64,000 nt of DNA from Bisporella sp. PMI_857 (lineage: Eukaryota > Ascomycota > Leotiomycetes > Helotiales > Helotiaceae), in contig JAJSPD010000014.1 in assembly GCA_021307315.1 (NCBI GenBank), forward strand, positions 620,001 through 684,000, written 5' to 3'. Both the position numbers and the translations under genes were made by a program. This document shows positions 22,429 to 32,393 of the stretch, one piece after another. The notes under the pieces were generated by a model. That model worked only from the letters and a program-made list of their open reading frames with translations, did not search any database and was not told the origin of the DNA. Every line of letters begins with the position of its first letter. The stretch's first letter is position 1.

Positions 22429-24660
22429 ATGCGTTTTCTTTCATTTGCGCTTTCCGCCATCACCGGCTGGACAACGACTGTCAGTGCGTTTGCAATACGC
22501 AATGCTGTCCAGATCGAAGCAGCACTCGCCGCTGTAACGGTCACCAATATTGAAGATGTCCGCGGCAACCTCTATCTACCAGAAGAATCCAATGGCTTAT
22601 CTATTACATGGGCAAGCAGCGATCCCTCTGTCATCGCGGCCGACGGTGTTGTGAATAGACCAGAGAATGATACAGAGGTCACGCTCACAGCGTCGATCGA
22701 TGACGAAGGAGCTGTCACTGAACGTACTCTCACTGCTGTTGTGCGGGCGGCCGTGACAATCGCTGAGTTCGAGGCATACGCTTTCGCATATTTTACTGGC
22801 AACACGATAGCTGGTGAGAAGATCTATTTTGCGGCTAGCCAGGGAAACGATGCACTCCATTGGAATGAGCTAAACGGTGGCCAACCTGTTCTTACTTCTA
22901 CCAAGGGAACCAAAGGCCTGCGTGATCCTTTCATCATCAGATCACCAGAAGGCGATACGTTCTACCTCCTTGCCACCGACCTCTCGATTGGGTCTGGGAC
23001 TTCCTGGGGCGACTCGGTCCGTATTGGAAGCCGTTACCTGGAAGTGTGGGAGTCGAACGATCTCAAGACCTGGTCGGCCCAGCGTCACGTGCTCGTATCA
23101 CCTGCAACCGCTGGCAACACATGGGCTCCAGAGGCTTATTACGACACGGATATTGGCGCTTATGTCGTTTTTTGGGCATCTTCGCTCTATGCTGAGACCG
23201 ACACGAGCCATACGGGCAGCACATATCATCGAATGCTCTATGTTACAACCCGCGACTTCGTCACCTTCAGTTCCACCCAAATTTGGCAGGATGCGGGAAT
23301 GTCTAGGATTGATTCGACAGTAATTGAATCCAACAATGTCTTCTATCGCTTCACCAAAGACGAGGGCGCCAGTGGTACTGGTTGCTCTGATATTATCCAG
23401 GAAAGCTCCAGCTCGCTCTTGGCTTCGCTACCATCTTGGACGATCCTGGACACTTGCATTGGCCGCGATGCTGGCACAAGCGCGGTTGAAGGACCGACAG
23501 TATTCCACTCCAATCCAGGTGACGTAAACGGCCAAAAGTTCTACCTCTTTGTTGACGAGTACTCTGGACGCGGGTACATCCCGCTCGAGACGGCGGACAT
23601 CTCAAAGCCCAGCTGGAAAGTGTCGGCGTCATTCAGTCTGCCCACTAGTCCACGCCATGGCACCGTTATTCCGATCACAGCAGCAGAGCTCGCGGGATTG
23701 ACAGGTTCATCCTCGAAGTCGAAGCGATCCGCCATCGCCAAAAGAGAGGGTAGTCCAGTCTTACCAGGGTTGTATGCCGATCCCAACATCGTAGTCTTTG
23801 GTAAAACCTACTACATATACCCCACAACAGACGGTTTCGCAGGCTGGGGTGGGCAAGAGTTTTACGTGTGGAAGTCGCCCAACCTCGTAGACTGGACACG
23901 TTCAGCAACCCCCTTCCTTGTTCTCAATGGTACCAGCGGAAACGTGCCATGGGCGTCCGGGAATGCTTGGGCTCCAACAATCATAGAACGGAACGGAAAG
24001 TATTACTTTTACTTCAGTGGCCATAATCCGACCTACAATCGGAAGACGATCGGTGCTGCGGTGGCCAGCAATCCCGAAGGGCCATTTACGGCCCAGCCGA
24101 CTGCAATGATTCTCAACAATGAGGCGGTCACCAGTGGCCAGGCGATCGATCCCGCAGCATTCCGTGACCCTGCAACAGGGAAGTATTATCTGTTCTGGGG
24201 CAATGGCCAGGCGCTCTACGCTGAGCTAGGTGACGACATGGTCTCGATCAAAGCAGGTACCATCCGCGCGATCTCCGGCCTAACGGACTTCCGCGAGGGG
24301 TCATTCGTGGTATATCGCCAGGGCTTATACCATCTCACTTACTCGATCGACGACACGGGATCCGAGAACTACCGAGTCGGCTACGCAACTTCTACGAGCG
24401 CCACAGGTACATGGACGTACCGCGGAGTGATCTTGCAAAAGGACCCATCACAGGGCATTCTGGCAACTGGACACAACTCGATCACCAACGTGCCTGGCAC
24501 CGACGATTGGTATATCGCGTATCACCGCTTTGCGATCCCAGGCGGCGACGGCCAGCATCGCGAGACAACGATCGATGTTTTGACATTTGATCCAGATACC
24601 GGCTTCATAGAGACAGTGATACCGACACTCACGAGTGTTTCGCCGCAGATAATCTCATAG
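22429..24660 (+). CDS. Secreted protein with Ig-like domain and two GH43-like modules
   Basis: Predicted extracellular hydrolase acting on arabinose- or xylose-containing polysaccharides. It is intronless, 743 residues. A signal peptide of about 20 residues is followed by an Ig-like domain like those of bacterial cell-surface proteins (about 26-108; LSITWASSDPSVIA, ADGVVNRP). Next is a first five-bladed-propeller module (about 115-420) with RDPFIIRSPEGDTFYLLATD, Asp166 as candidate base and VEGPTVF Glu354 as candidate acid. The second module (about 445-740) has YADPNIVVFGKTYYIYPTTD (Asp451), AIDPAAFRD (Asp574) and FREGSFV (Glu623), the normal GH43 triad. The linker (about 425-441) carries two Lys-Arg pairs, KSKR and AKR, so Kex2 could split the modules. 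Which activity each module has cannot be told by eye. The missing introns and the bacterial-type Ig domain hint at transfer. Confidence 0.92.
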   Translation: MRFLSFALSAITGWTTTVSAFAIRNAVQIEAALAAVTVTNIEDVRGNLYLPEESNGLSITWASSDPSVIAADGVVNRPENDTEVTLTASIDDEGAVTERTLTAVVRAAVTIAEFEAYAFAYFTGNTIAGEKIYFAASQGNDALHWNELNGGQPVLTSTKGTKGLRDPFIIRSPEGDTFYLLATDLSIGSGTSWGDSVRIGSRYLEVWESNDLKTWSAQRHVLVSPATAGNTWAPEAYYDTDIGAYVVFWASSLYAETDTSHTGSTYHRMLYVTTRDFVTFSSTQIWQDAGMSRIDSTVIESNNVFYRFTKDEGASGTGCSDIIQESSSSLLASLPSWTILDTCIGRDAGTSAVEGPTVFHSNPGDVNGQKFYLFVDEYSGRGYIPLETADISKPSWKVSASFSLPTSPRHGTVIPITAAELAGLTGSSSKSKRSAIAKREGSPVLPGLYADPNIVVFGKTYYIYPTTDGFAGWGGQEFYVWKSPNLVDWTRSATPFLVLNGTSGNVPWASGNAWAPTIIERNGKYYFYFSGHNPTYNRKTIGAAVASNPEGPFTAQPTAMILNNEAVTSGQAIDPAAFRDPATGKYYLFWGNGQALYAELGDDMVSIKAGTIRAISGLTDFREGSFVVYRQGLYHLTYSIDDTGSENYRVGYATSTSATGTWTYRGVILQKDPSQGILATGHNSITNVPGTDDWYIAYHRFAIPGGDGQHRETTIDVLTFDPDTGFIETVIPTLTSVSPQIIS

Positions 24661-25553
24661 GCACACATGTGCCTACGGGGATAGGTGGTCCGCACATGTT
24701 AAGGGCCATATGTGTCATATGATCTATGTACGGAATAGGTTTGGTCTCAGCCTACAATGTGTATATAACACTCGTTTTCTTCTTTCTTAGATAAATCAAG
24801 GTTTCCCACTTCAATAGAACATGTATGAGGAGGGGATCGTTGGAGAGGACTGGTCGGTCTCAGGTTATTGGGGAGAATGTTCCAAAAAAGCAAAGACAAC
24901 GATCTCTCCATGAAATTACTATTATGCTACTAGTAGTGCTGCTCAAAATGTCATAGGAGACAGCTGTTTTGGCTTTGTTAGATTAACCTATTCGACGACT
25001 TCTCAAATGTAGCACTGCGCTCGTTCCCAGTGCGTTCGAAAACAGTACTACTGCGACACTTCTCCATTTGTAACACGCCATCTCTGTCAATACAAATGTA
25101 CTTCTGTACACCCAGTTGGTGTAGGCTTTCGTTCCGGCAGAAGTATTATCTTACATTAAAAGGCTATCATTGCAGCAGAGTAACTGAAGGCATTAGGGAA
25201 GTGTTACTTTGTTTGTATTCAATGGGTCCGATGGACATCTTTAACAGATATTCTGCATCGCCATCTCCTATGAGATGAAGGTCTGCACGCTGTACATTAG
25301 AGTTGTCACTCACATCGTCATTGTTGAAAACAATTTGTCAATAATACTCTTAACATGAAAATAATCTTGAGGTGCCAACCTGAAAAGAAAGAAAGCAAAA
25401 GCGAGTCCAAAAGGGGTTTGGCAATTGTGACAATACCTGTCCCAAGGTGGACACAAAGAGCCGGACTTTATTTTGAGCGCGTCTTAGTGTTATCTGTGGG
25501 CAACAATCCATTCTGAGTTTGGTTTTTGTGATTTTTTTTAATAGACATTAGGA
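24661..25553. other. Gene-free stretch
   Basis: Only short frames without motifs. The words TCATAGGAGA (about 24952) and its reverse complement TCTCCTATGA (about 25263) sit about 310 bases apart, a weak hint of a decayed inverted-repeat element. Confidence 0.35.
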
Positions 25554-25923
25554 TTATATATCGAGGTGTTCGCCATTACGCAGTACTGCATCGACTAATT
25601 TGAACAGGCCGTCGTTACTTATCGATGCTTTAATAACGAAGTCACCAAATATAGCTGCGGCAGTGCTCGATGCCTTTCGCACGCCCGCATCGGGCGATAT
25701 GTCTCTGTAACTCCTAAGGAGACTAAGCTCCGCAGAAATAGCAGTTTCGACTTGGGCAAAGGGGAGAAGGACAGTGTCGAAGTTTGCTGAGTCTGTCTGC
25801 ACCATGTATACAATATGAGCCCACGCCTGACATACTTTTGCAATGAGACCGCGTGTTCCCGATGATGGAAGTTGGCGTCGCGGTGAACAGCGGGGGTTTC
25901 TGGCTCATTGCGTATGATGCCAT
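25554..25923 (-). pseudogene. N-terminal fragment of an M3 metallopeptidase (thimet oligopeptidase type)
   Basis: Intact members are cytosolic zinc oligopeptidases (saccharolysin, thimet oligopeptidase) of about 680-700 residues. Here only the first 120 or so codons survive: PPLFTATPTSIIGNTR, then after a one-base shift near 25846-25850 LIAKVCQAWAHIVY, then FDTVLLPFAQVETAISAE, RSYRDISPDAGVRKAS and DDF-like FGDFVIKAS, NDGLFKLVDAVLRNGEHLD. The frame then stops at 25554, well before the catalytic HExxH region, of which I find no trace downstream. It is a truncated and shifted relic. The family call rests on recognition of the N-terminal block. Confidence 0.65.
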
Positions 25924-28131
25924 TTTCTCAAAGAGAATGTGCTGTGGTTAAGGTCAATTAACCTGATAGTGAAATAGAGATGCGAATTAGAATACACGGC
26001 CATCAAGCCCATAAGAGGTGGAAAACGAAGGTCTGAATTGAGTGTGTACGGAAGGAGGGTGGGACAGTACATACTCGACTACCAACACTTGTAATTAGTT
26101 CTCCAACATCTGCAACTTCGAAATAGGAAGGTCGCAAGGCAACGGACGGTATAACTTCTTTCCTCCGACCCTCCAGCCTGCAAATGTATTTGCAGTAGAC
26201 AAACACGAAAGCAATTACTCCTTTGCGATTTTTTTGATGGAGGAGGAATATCGGAATGTTTAGTTTTGCCTGCAACTATTTCAATATACTCAGCTGCAGA
26301 GCTATCAGCCTACTGACACGGCATATGTGTTATTGGCTGCATTATGTGCGATATAAGCGCCAACATAATCTGTAATAAAGCTTGCATCCCAAGGCACCTC
26401 CAACGGCCTACATTTAATGCTTATAGAGATATAGGTTCTAACAGGCTGCAAGTAGGTTTAGGCGTTTACTTGAAAGCACTTATGCTCCTCGACGATACTT
26501 CATAGTTTATACTATCATGTTCTTCTTTGACTTTAATAAGCAGTCTGAAAATAATACCCTGGCGCCAATCAACACAAAAGGCAAGCTGAAGGAGGAGACG
26601 ACAGCAGCGACGACGCAAAAAGCAACATTATAATTAATTGCCCAACCAGAGGAGATTACCTGCTCGAAATCATTGGTCTTACCTGTCTAGCTCTTGGGGG
26701 TTTCCCGCATACTTCTATTCCGTAGGTAATGTTCATTAGGTCGCAATGGCATTCTGCGGCGGATTTACGCTTCATATTGACGACAAGTCAAATGTATCCA
26801 GAGAGGTTAATGTCTATTTAACGCTTCCCATCTTTTAATGGAGCTCGCTGCTATCTCCAAATTTAACCTAAATTTCTATTCACAGAACTTGCATAGAGTG
26901 ACAACTAGTAGTCGACTCCGGCCCTAATGGGGACTCCAGAGGTGCAATACCATTCATTCGCAAGATGGAGCAATACTTGGAGTTATATAGGCGACTATGA
27001 TCCGGGATGAAATTTTATTTATGACATCACAAGTAGACTGCGGCCAACCTACTGGGAACCCAGCCCAACCCATTCCGCAGTCTAATCACAAGTAGAGGAC
27101 AAAGAACGCTTGGTACAGGATTAGCTTAGAGAAAACTGGCAAAGACAGGATACTGGGGAAAAACATTGTAGATGTGAATTTCCAACTACGGTGCAATGGC
27201 AACAATATACTTGCCACTTTTATGGCTAGGGATGGCATGCAGGAAATTCCTTCGTGGTTGGGAGGTAAATAAGCCATTTATCGGAAGATAGTGTATTATC
27301 ACTGAGGTGATTAATGATATACAGGGAAGGCTTCTGTATGATTAGGATGACATTACCTCTGAAGAAGGCAGAAAAAACTCAGTAGTCGTTAGACTACATA
27401 GATATGCGAACCAAATAAGTCTTCCGTGTGTGCAAGTTTCCTTTCATAAATTTTCCACAAATTTTAGAAATATTACAAGATTGGAGCCTGATTTTCACTG
27501 AAAGCGATGATGGTCGAAGACAAAGCGCCAATAATTAAGACTGAATTAGTGTGGCATTGATATAGAAGATGGCCTATGTAGGCACCAGTGTGATTTATCC
27601 TTTGCTGGATACATGCACTCTGCTTGAGATAGGTTTTGATCCATCCTTGCGTAACTGCAGGCTACATTTGCAGTTTTTATAACTCTTTTGAGCCATTCAA
27701 TTTCTAGAGACTTGCTGGTTGTGTTATCCCTTCCCGCCCCACTATAGGGGTCAGTAGCAAGCGGAATATATTCTCACTATGAAGCCTAGGCAGTGATGGA
27801 AGATTCGGGAGGCTACTTCACTAGAAGAGGCCTCTTTGATTGAGCTGCCGTCGGTAGGCAAGGATTTAAGATCCGTGTATGCATAACTTCCCCTGTTCAT
27901 AAAGTATGTTGTAAGCTCATCACATTACAAGCTTCCTGTTTTGGGGTAGCGCGGCAGTTGGCCCCGTGCACAAAATCAACTACCAATAGCTGTAGCGAAT
28001 TGGCTACACTAGAGCTGCATTAATTGAGGATCAATAGCGGAGATAATCAAGGTACCAGATATTGAGATGCCAATTCTGGAATGAATGGTTGACGATGCTG
28101 GTCTTGGCCCTATAAGCCGACGCCCCCACGG
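25924..28131. other. Gene-poor, AT-rich stretch
   Basis: More than 2 kb dense in stops on both strands, with no supported gene. Together with the peptidase relic it looks like a degenerating island. Confidence 0.5.
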
Positions 28132-28173
28132 ACAAGCTTTGTCAAGCTTTTAAACAAGCCTTAGACAAGCCTT
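28132..28173 (+). promoter_or_regulatory. Four phased CAAGCYTT repeats before the sedolisin start
   Basis: Four copies of (A/T)CAAGC(T/C)TT begin at 28132, 28142, 28154 and 28165. The steps are 10, 12 and 11 bases, about one helical turn each. They end 64 bases before the start codon. A PacC-type hexamer (GCCAAG on the minus strand, 28179-28184) follows. No function is proven; an array of sites for one regulator is an inference. Confidence 0.4.
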
Positions 28174-28236
28174 GGGTTCTTGGCCAACAACTGTTGCTCC
28201 TCCTGTTCAACTTCATTACTTCTTCACTACATCAGG

Positions 28237-30796
28237 ATGAAATTCTTCTCGTTGGTGGCTCGGATTGCCACTCTCGCGGCTTTGTGTAATGCGGTCCCAA
28301 CTCCTGCTACATACACCATTCATGAAAAGCGTGTCACACGTCCAAGGCTATGGAGTCGTGGTTTTCGGGTCGATGGGAATGCTGTTCTACCAATTCGCAT
28401 CGGATTGACGCAAAACAATCTTGAGGATGGCTATTCAGATCTTATGGATATGTAAGTTTAACCTTAATCACTGTAAAGTTTGGGGCATAACCTCGCTACC
28501 CTAATGTATTTTTGCCAATATTATCTTGGCAAGGAATAAGAAGAGAGTTGCGATTCCTCTATATCATTGTACAGATTTCCTTTTTGTATTGGATCTGATC
28601 TATATCTTACGAGGAGGGAAATTAAAAGTGTAGTGAGGTTATGATTCAGGCTTTATGGTAGGCGGGAAGCTGCTGATGTAGCTTTGGTGGGATCTCTAAC
28701 ATATTTATCGCTACTAATGACTATCAGTTCTGACCCTTCTTCCCCAAATTTTGGAAGGCATTGGACCCCAGAAGATGTGCATTCAAAGTTTGCTCCCTCT
28801 GATGAAACTGTCCAGATAGTTCGCAACTGGCTTGTTGCAACAGGAGTCAGAGAGGATAGTATCGTTCATTCTGATAACAAAGGATGGCTCGTTATTGATA
28901 TGCCTGCATGGAAAGCTGAGGAAGTATTCCAAACTAAATACTATGAGCATGTGCACTCTTCTGGAAGTGTAAGAATTGGCTGCGAGGAGTACGTAAGTCC
29001 TGGTAAATGTATTTTTTCTGCTGACATATTGGTATGTAGCTATTCTCTCCCCCAGGCCATTCGGGAGCATATAGATTATATCACCCCTGGGATCAAACTC
29101 TCAGCAACTTTGAAAAAGGTCAAAGTCAAGAGAGATCAAGCAGGCAAGGGTTATCACAGAAATCCCGGGCCTTTTAAAGTCATCCCTCCCAAGGCAAGCC
29201 ATTGGAAATTGCCCCCTGCTGCGGCTAACTTGCCCGTGGAACTACAAGATTGCGGCAGGAATGTTACTCCACCTTGCCTTAAAGCACTTTATGGCATACC
29301 AAATGCACATTTGAAAGATAATGTCAATGCTCTTGGACTTTTTGAAAGTGGTGATATCTATTCACAAGAGGATCTGAATTCATTCTTCGCTCAATATGCA
29401 CCATATGTTCCACAAAACACCCACCCTCTCCTTAATTCGGTTGATGGTGGACAAGCACCAGTTGAATCTGGAAGTGAATTCAATACTGGGGAGTCCGATA
29501 TCGATATGGACATTGCTTACTCACTGATATACGTACGTTTTACTTCAAGTAGAGTCCTTAAGCAGTAAACTCTGACCGAATTGCTAGCCCCAAACTATAA
29601 CACTGTATCAAGTGGACGATAATATTGAAGCATTTACTGATGGAGGATTCAATACTTTTCTAGATGCACTAGATGGCTCTTATTGCAACTATACTGCATA
29701 CAACATCACAGGCAACAGTCCAGGTATCGATCCGACCTATCCTGATCCTGCTGAAGGAGGTTATAAAGGAACCCTAAACTGTGGAACTTACAAGCCTACT
29801 CGAGTCATAAGCGTCTCATATGGTGTTTCTGAGTATGACGCTCCAGTTAATTACACCAAGCGTCAATGCAATGAGTTCTTGAAGCTTGGATTACAAGGCC
29901 ATACATTTGTGTGGGCTTCTGGTAAGTGTCAGCTTTTTCGATTCGAAGCCATATTTGATCAGGTTCCCTGAGTTTTTTGCTCTCAAGGCATACATATACT
30001 CCTTGACTATGCCTTGCGAGTAAATCATTCCTGTCAAATTATTATGCTCCAGAGGCTAGATCGAAGAGGCAAGCTAACTCGGAGATTCTGAAACACAGGT
30101 GACTATGGCGTCGCTTCCTTCCCTGGCGACGATGGCGATCTAGGATGTGTTGGTGATGCTCAGACCATTTATAATCCAAGCTTCCCTACTTGCCCTTATG
30201 TTACAAGTGTTGGAGCAACACGGCTTTATGACAACCAAACGGTCAAGGATCCTGAATCAGCTCTACAAGCGAATCTCGGTCCTGGCGCCGAGCTATTCGC
30301 GTCTTCTGGTGGATTTTCCAATTACTTCCCTGTCCCAGAATACCAGAAATCTGCTGTAGCTAAGTATTTTGCAAACCATGATCCTGGCCTACCTTACTAC
30401 ACCGCTAACGCCGAAGCCACAAATATTGGCGAGAAGGGTGGAGTCTACAATCGTGCCGGCCGTGGCCTCCCTGATGTTTCTGCCAACGGTGCACGGTTCC
30501 GTGCGTATACAAATCAGACCGACTACCACTTTTACGGAACAAGCCTAGCGGCGCCAATATGGGGCAGCATTATCACCTTAATAAACGAGGAACGCACCGC
30601 TGTTGGGAAAGGGCCTGTTGGGTTCATCAACCCAGTACTTTATGCCAACCCATGGGTTTTCAATGATATCGTCAATGGTAGCAATCCCGGCTGTGGAGGT
30701 CCCGGATTTAGCGCTGTCGAAAACTGGGATCCCGTCACGGGTCTTGGTACTCCCAAGTACCCCCAGCTATTAAAGCTCTTTTTGAGCTTGCCATAA
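28237..30796 (+). CDS. Secreted sedolisin-family acid peptidase (S53; tripeptidyl-peptidase type)
   Basis: Serine-carboxyl peptidase active outside the cell at acid pH, releasing tripeptides or cutting internally (family knowledge). Exons 28237-28451, 28728-28992, 29056-29532, 29588-29921 and 30099-30796 join in frame to 662 residues. A signal peptide (MKFFSLVARIATLAALCNAV) precedes a pro-domain with DPSSPNFGRHWTPEDV. The mature part has the catalytic pair Glu306 and Asp310 in GESDIDMDIAY, the oxyanion Asp432 in ASGDYGVASFPGDDG, and the nucleophile Ser579 in GTSLAAP. The calcium-site end has NDIVNGSNPGC and ENWDPVTGLGTP. N-glycosylation sequons are frequent. ATG 28237 is the only ATG that yields a signal peptide. 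Intron 1 (276 bases) is long for this window, and the second intron's acceptor could be placed differently. The catalytic set is complete, so the enzyme should be active. Confidence 0.92.
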
Positions 30797-31349
30797 GTAT
30801 TGATGGAAGGAAGCTAGAGTTTATGATAGATCCAATTATAGCCAACTATAGGGGCTAAGCTCACGAAGCGAGAGCTGCATGTCCTCGGCAAGCTTCATCC
30901 GATTGTTTTGCTACAGGATTAGGATAACTTGGAATTTGCTTCCTTTCTCCATAGCAAATTTCAGTCTAGATCACTCACACATAAATCTATATTCAGAATC
31001 GCGGTGAAAAGAGAGGGGCCGCCAGAGCACAGATCAATCCTCATAGACAAGTAATCACTGAGAGAGCTCCAGCATGTTTGAAAACTTGATAAAATTCATA
31101 TGTAATGCTCTGAATCCAGGCAAAATGCAAAACTTTTCTACAATACCACTTTTTTTTGCTTTTGGCAAGCATGAACAAAACTCCAAAAACTCCAAACTTC
31201 GACCTCTAACCTCCAACCCCTCTTTGAGAAGCATAATGCAAAAAACGAAAAAAACAACCACAAAGGTCCTAGTAACACCGCATTTCAGCGGGGAAACAAG
31301 TAGTAGTACAATGTTAGTACACTCTACATCGTAGCTTGTATCACGGCAT
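30797..31349. other. Convergent spacer
   Basis: Lies between the 3' ends of the sedolisin and the repeat-protein gene. No gene is seen. Confidence 0.55.
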
Positions 31350-32243
31350 TCATAGCTTTCCCTTGCCCTTCTTCTTTGTTGGCTTCTGATTGTTTGGCTT
31401 CTGATTGTTTGGCTTCTGGTTATTGGGCTTCTGGTTATTGGGCTGCTGCTGCTCACCACCTCCTGGGCCAATATTGATCTCTGGAGGGGTGAAATTGAGA
31501 GTTGGCTCTTCGGCTGGAGCTGGCTCTTGACGAGCATCAAGCTCTTCGGATCTCTTGCCGCCCTTCTTTCCGGGCTTGCTAGGTTTGCCAGGTTTGCCAG
31601 GTTTACCAGGCTTTCCAGGCTTATTAGGCTTTCCGGGTTTACCAGGTTGAGGTTTCTGGTTGTTTTGCTGCTGCTCGCCACCACCTGGACCGATGTTTAT
31701 CACTGGAGCCTCGACGTTGACTGCTGGCTCTTCGGCTGGAGGAACAGGCTCTTGGCGAGCCTCAAGCTCATCAGATCGCTTGCCACCTTTCTTTCCAGGC
31801 TTGTTGGGTTTACCAGGTTTCCCCGGCTTACCATTCTTAGGCTTTTCGGGTCTACCAGGTTTGGGTTTCTGGTTGTTGGGTTTCTGATTGTTGTTATTGT
31901 TGTTTGGGCCGTTTTCGCTTGGGCCTGGAGCTATCTCGATTGGTGGAAGTCCAATATTGACGGCTGGCTCTTCGGCTGGAGGAGCAGGCTCTTGACGAGC
32001 CTCGAGCTCATCAGATCGCTTGCCACCCTTCTTTCCAGGCTTGCTAGGTTTCCCAAGTTTCCCAGGTTTCCCAGGCTTTCCAGGCTTGTTAGGCTTGCCC
32101 GGCTTACCAGGTCGCGGCTTCTGATTGTTATTGTTGTTGTTTTGCCCGTCATTCCCGCCTGGGCCTGGAGCGATCTCGATTGGTGGAAGCCCGATATCGA
32201 TCGCTGGCTCTGGAGGTGGAGCAGGTTGTTCTTGGGGATCACG
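31350..32243 (-). repeat. Four-unit coding tandem repeat (about 200-240 bp each)
   Basis: The coding repeat of the gene above. Unit boundaries fall at the Lys-Arg codons. Units 1-2 share one core, units 3-4 another, which suggests two rounds of duplication. Inside, GGxAAxCCx-type triplets encode Gly-Lys-Pro runs, and AACAAC-type runs encode Asn/Gln. Confidence 0.85.
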
Positions 32244-32393
32244 CGTTTCTAGTTGTGCACTGAAATCGCGTGGAGCATTATTTAGGTAGTCGATTGGAGC
32301 GGCTCCGACACCAGCTGCGGGAAGAAGCGCAAGCTGAGCAGAGTATGCACCCATAACTGGCAGAAGTGCCAACAAGCAGGTGTTTGTCTTCAT
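31350..32393 (-). CDS. Secreted Kex2-site tandem-repeat protein, unknown function
   Basis: I do not recognise this protein. Intronless, 347 residues, ATG at 32393; the longer frame to 32555 reads 5' leader. A hydrophobic secretion signal (MKTNTCLLALLPVMGAYSAQ) is followed by four diverged units: about residues 51-126, 127-206, 207-281 and 282-347. Each unit has an acidic start (SDELEARQEP, SEELDARQEP in units 2-4), a Pro/Glu stretch, a short core with Ile at alternate positions (GLPPIEIAPGP in units 1-2, VINIGPGGG or EINIGPGGG in 3-4), an Asn/Gln run, and a Gly-Lys-Pro tract ending in KKGGKR. The Lys-Arg pairs at 125-126, 205-206 and 280-281 are ideal Kex2 sites, so the precursor should be cut into four peptides in the Golgi. 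The last unit ends in repeated NNQKP and a lysine-rich tail. There is no Tyr or Cys in the repeats. A wall protein, effector or signalling peptide are all possible. Confidence 0.85.
   Translation of the reverse strand: MKTNTCLLALLPVMGAYSAQLALLPAAGVGAAPIDYLNNAPRDFSAQLETRDPQEQPAPPPEPAIDIGLPPIEIAPGPGGNDGQNNNNNNQKPRPGKPGKPNKPGKPGKPGKLGKPSKPGKKGGKRSDELEARQEPAPPAEEPAVNIGLPPIEIAPGPSENGPNNNNNNQKPNNQKPKPGRPEKPKNGKPGKPGKPNKPGKKGGKRSDELEARQEPVPPAEEPAVNVEAPVINIGPGGGEQQQNNQKPQPGKPGKPNKPGKPGKPGKPGKPSKPGKKGGKRSEELDARQEPAPAEEPTLNFTPPEINIGPGGGEQQQPNNQKPNNQKPNNQKPNNQKPTKKKGKGKL

Noticed and set aside
24945..25275. MITE-like element from short inverted words TCATAGGAGA / TCTCCTATGA
   Set aside because: Only ten bases match and no target-site duplication is visible; below the level I would call an element.
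31527..32252. 241-codon open frame on the plus strand, rich in Arg, Phe and Leu
   Set aside because: It is the antisense reading of the Gly-Lys-Pro repeat; its repeated text mirrors the repeat protein, which has the signal peptide and start.
31350..32393. Calling the repeat protein a dikaritin (UstA-like) RiPP precursor
   Set aside because: The repeats contain no tyrosine core, and no UstY-type oxidase, tyrosinase or peptidase cluster genes flank it.
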